Source of the DNA: Micromonospora sp. WMMD980
Lineage (GTDB): Bacteria > Actinomycetota > Actinomycetes > Mycobacteriales > Micromonosporaceae
DNA: 64,000 nucleotides
Reading direction: 5' to 3'
Assembly (NCBI RefSeq): GCF_029626035.1
Contig: NZ_JARUBE010000003.1
Coordinates: 4,092,001 to 4,156,000, forward strand
The notes under the pieces are model-generated. The model was not told the DNA's origin. It saw nothing but the letters and a program-made list of their open reading frames with translations, and searched no databases. Below are positions 63,150-64,000 of the stretch, one piece after another; within the stretch, counting starts at the first letter, position 1, and every line of letters begins with the position of its first letter. The position numbers and the translations under genes are program-made.

Positions 63150-63884
63150 GTGGAGATCGAGCCGGTCGAGCACGCGCCCACCCGCGCCATCCGTCGGGCC
63201 TGGCTGGCGCAGCGCTGGCACGACCTGACGTTCCTGCACTGGGCGGCCCCGCCGGAGCGGGTCGCGCCGCTGCTGCCGGCCGGCACCCGGCCCGACACGA
63301 TCGACGGGCTCACCTACGTCGGGCTGATCGGTTTCCGGATGGTCGGGCTGGGGTTCGGCCGGGGGCCGGGCATCCCTTATTTCGGCACGTTCTGGGAGAC
63401 CAACGTGCGGCTCTACTCGGTCGACGGCGCCGGCCGGCGGGCGGTGGTGTTCCGCTCGCTGGACGCGTCCCGGCTGGTGCCGGTGCTGGTCGCCCAGCTG
63501 AGCCTCCGCCTGCCCTACAAGTGGTCGGCGATGCGGCTGGACCGCGCCGGCGAAACGCTCACCTACCGCTGCCGACGCCGCTGGCCCGGCCCGGCCGGCG
63601 CGTCCAGCCGGATGACCGTCCGCGTCGGCGCGCCGATCGCCGAGCCGACGCCGCTGGAGCACTTCCTCACCGCCCGCTGGGGCCTGCACACCCGGGCCCA
63701 CGGGCGCACCCTTCACCTGCCGAACTGGCATCCGCAGTGGCCGCTGCACCGCGCCGAGCTGCTGCACCTGGACGACGAGCTGGTCACCGCCGCCGGCCTA
63801 CCCGCGCCGGACGGCCCACCGGTCAGCGTGCTGCACTCCCCCGGCGTCCCGGTCGTCTTCGGCGGCCCCACACCGCTCCCCTGA
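63150..63884 (+). CDS. DUF2071 (YqjF-like) family protein
   Basis: 244 aa. DUF2071 features: RAWLAQRWHDLTFLHWAAPPERVAPLLPAG near the N-terminus, TYVGLIGFRMVGLGFGRGPGIPYFGTFWETNVRLYSVDG, and HLPNWHPQWPLHRAELL. Members are about this length and of unknown function. GTG start at 63150; an upstream in-frame extension overlaps the VOC gene and is not preferred. Confidence 0.85.
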   Translation: MEIEPVEHAPTRAIRRAWLAQRWHDLTFLHWAAPPERVAPLLPAGTRPDTIDGLTYVGLIGFRMVGLGFGRGPGIPYFGTFWETNVRLYSVDGAGRRAVVFRSLDASRLVPVLVAQLSLRLPYKWSAMRLDRAGETLTYRCRRRWPGPAGASSRMTVRVGAPIAEPTPLEHFLTARWGLHTRAHGRTLHLPNWHPQWPLHRAELLHLDDELVTAAGLPAPDGPPVSVLHSPGVPVVFGGPTPLP

Positions 63885-63905
63885 CTTCCAGTCCAGCCCG
63901 GTCTG

Positions 63906-63942
63906 GCGCGGTCAGCCCGGTCCCGCGCGGTCAGCCCGGTCC
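63906..63942. repeat. Short tandem direct repeat
   Basis: An 18-base unit, GCGCGGTCAGCCCGGTCC, occurs twice with one base between (63906-63923 and 63925-63942), with partial copies on both sides. It lies after the last gene. Confidence 0.6.
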
Positions 63943-64000
63943 AACCGGTCCAGCCGACCGGCCAGCGCGGCCCGATATGGTCAGAGCAGCGGGTCGTGGG

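Noticed and set aside
1..64000. CRISPR array, tRNA or rRNA genes
   Set aside because: No regularly spaced repeats and no cloverleaf or rRNA-like sequence were seen.

Overview
The window looks like the chromosome of a high-GC actinomycete, most likely Micromonospora or a close relative. Support comes from very high third-position GC in the core genes, frequent GTG starts, stop/start overlaps (ATGA/GTGA), many starts placed 6-8 bases after a TANNNT -10 box (leaderless-type promoters), Tat-secreted enzymes, a snapalysin, DrrAB-type ABC genes, and three copies of a ~50-bp intergenic repeat built on GTTAAG plus GGGGCCC. The genus is inference. No rRNA, tRNA or CRISPR array was seen.

Layout. (1) 1-12.6 kb, core-like: end of a CDP-alcohol phosphatidyltransferase, an LtaS-like membrane sulfatase and an FkbM methyltransferase in one operon; DUF1697; a Tat-exported metallo-beta-lactamase-fold hydrolase; a serine beta-lactamase-like protein divergent from a LysR regulator; a secreted endonuclease I-type nuclease; two aldo/keto reductases; an FMN reductase coupled to a DrrA/DrrB exporter. 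(2) 12.7-23.2 kb: a giant AAA/TPR regulator-like ATPase, an uncharacterised three-gene operon (Tat-secreted protein, 86-aa protein, Cys-rich protein), an XRE regulator divergent from an SDR, snapalysin, and a coupled trio of membrane proteins. (3) 23.2-31.2 kb, a conflict/defence-like cluster: an NTPase with pentapeptide repeats translationally coupled to a NERD-nuclease/helicase, divergent from a NYN-domain putative RNase followed by a membrane protein; then an Upf1-like SF1 helicase. (4) 31.3-42 kb: a secreted zinc protease, a flavoprotein, a DUF6879 locus, a GIY-YIG-like small protein, an S-4TM pore-forming-effector family protein divergent from a kinase-like/TM/extracytoplasmic fusion, an I36-like inhibitor, and a reductase with a degenerate globin-like N-terminus.

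(5) 42.2-59.5 kb is an accessory island, visibly less GC-rich than the core. After an HTH/TPR regulator come two identical, inverted 1,576-bp IS3-family elements. They surround a Vsr endonuclease and a MORC-like GHKL ATPase. The second copy splits a cytosine-5 DNA methyltransferase whose C-terminal extension is an endonuclease III-type domain. Removing the IS and one copy of its 3-bp target duplication restores a single ~654-aa reading frame. Further right, a tight leftward operon encodes a second GHKL ATPase, a Z1 NTPase, a PD-(D/E)XK protein and an AIPR protein. Together these resemble the predicted MORC/Z1/AIPR restriction-type systems: methylation by the MTase, repair of deaminated 5mC by Vsr (and perhaps the EndoIII module), and attack on foreign DNA by the GHKL/Z1/nuclease proteins. 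The island ends in a gene-poor stretch with a decayed ORF.

(6) 59.5-64 kb returns to core-like genes: MMPL transporter, a membrane protein, a VOC protein and a DUF2071 protein.
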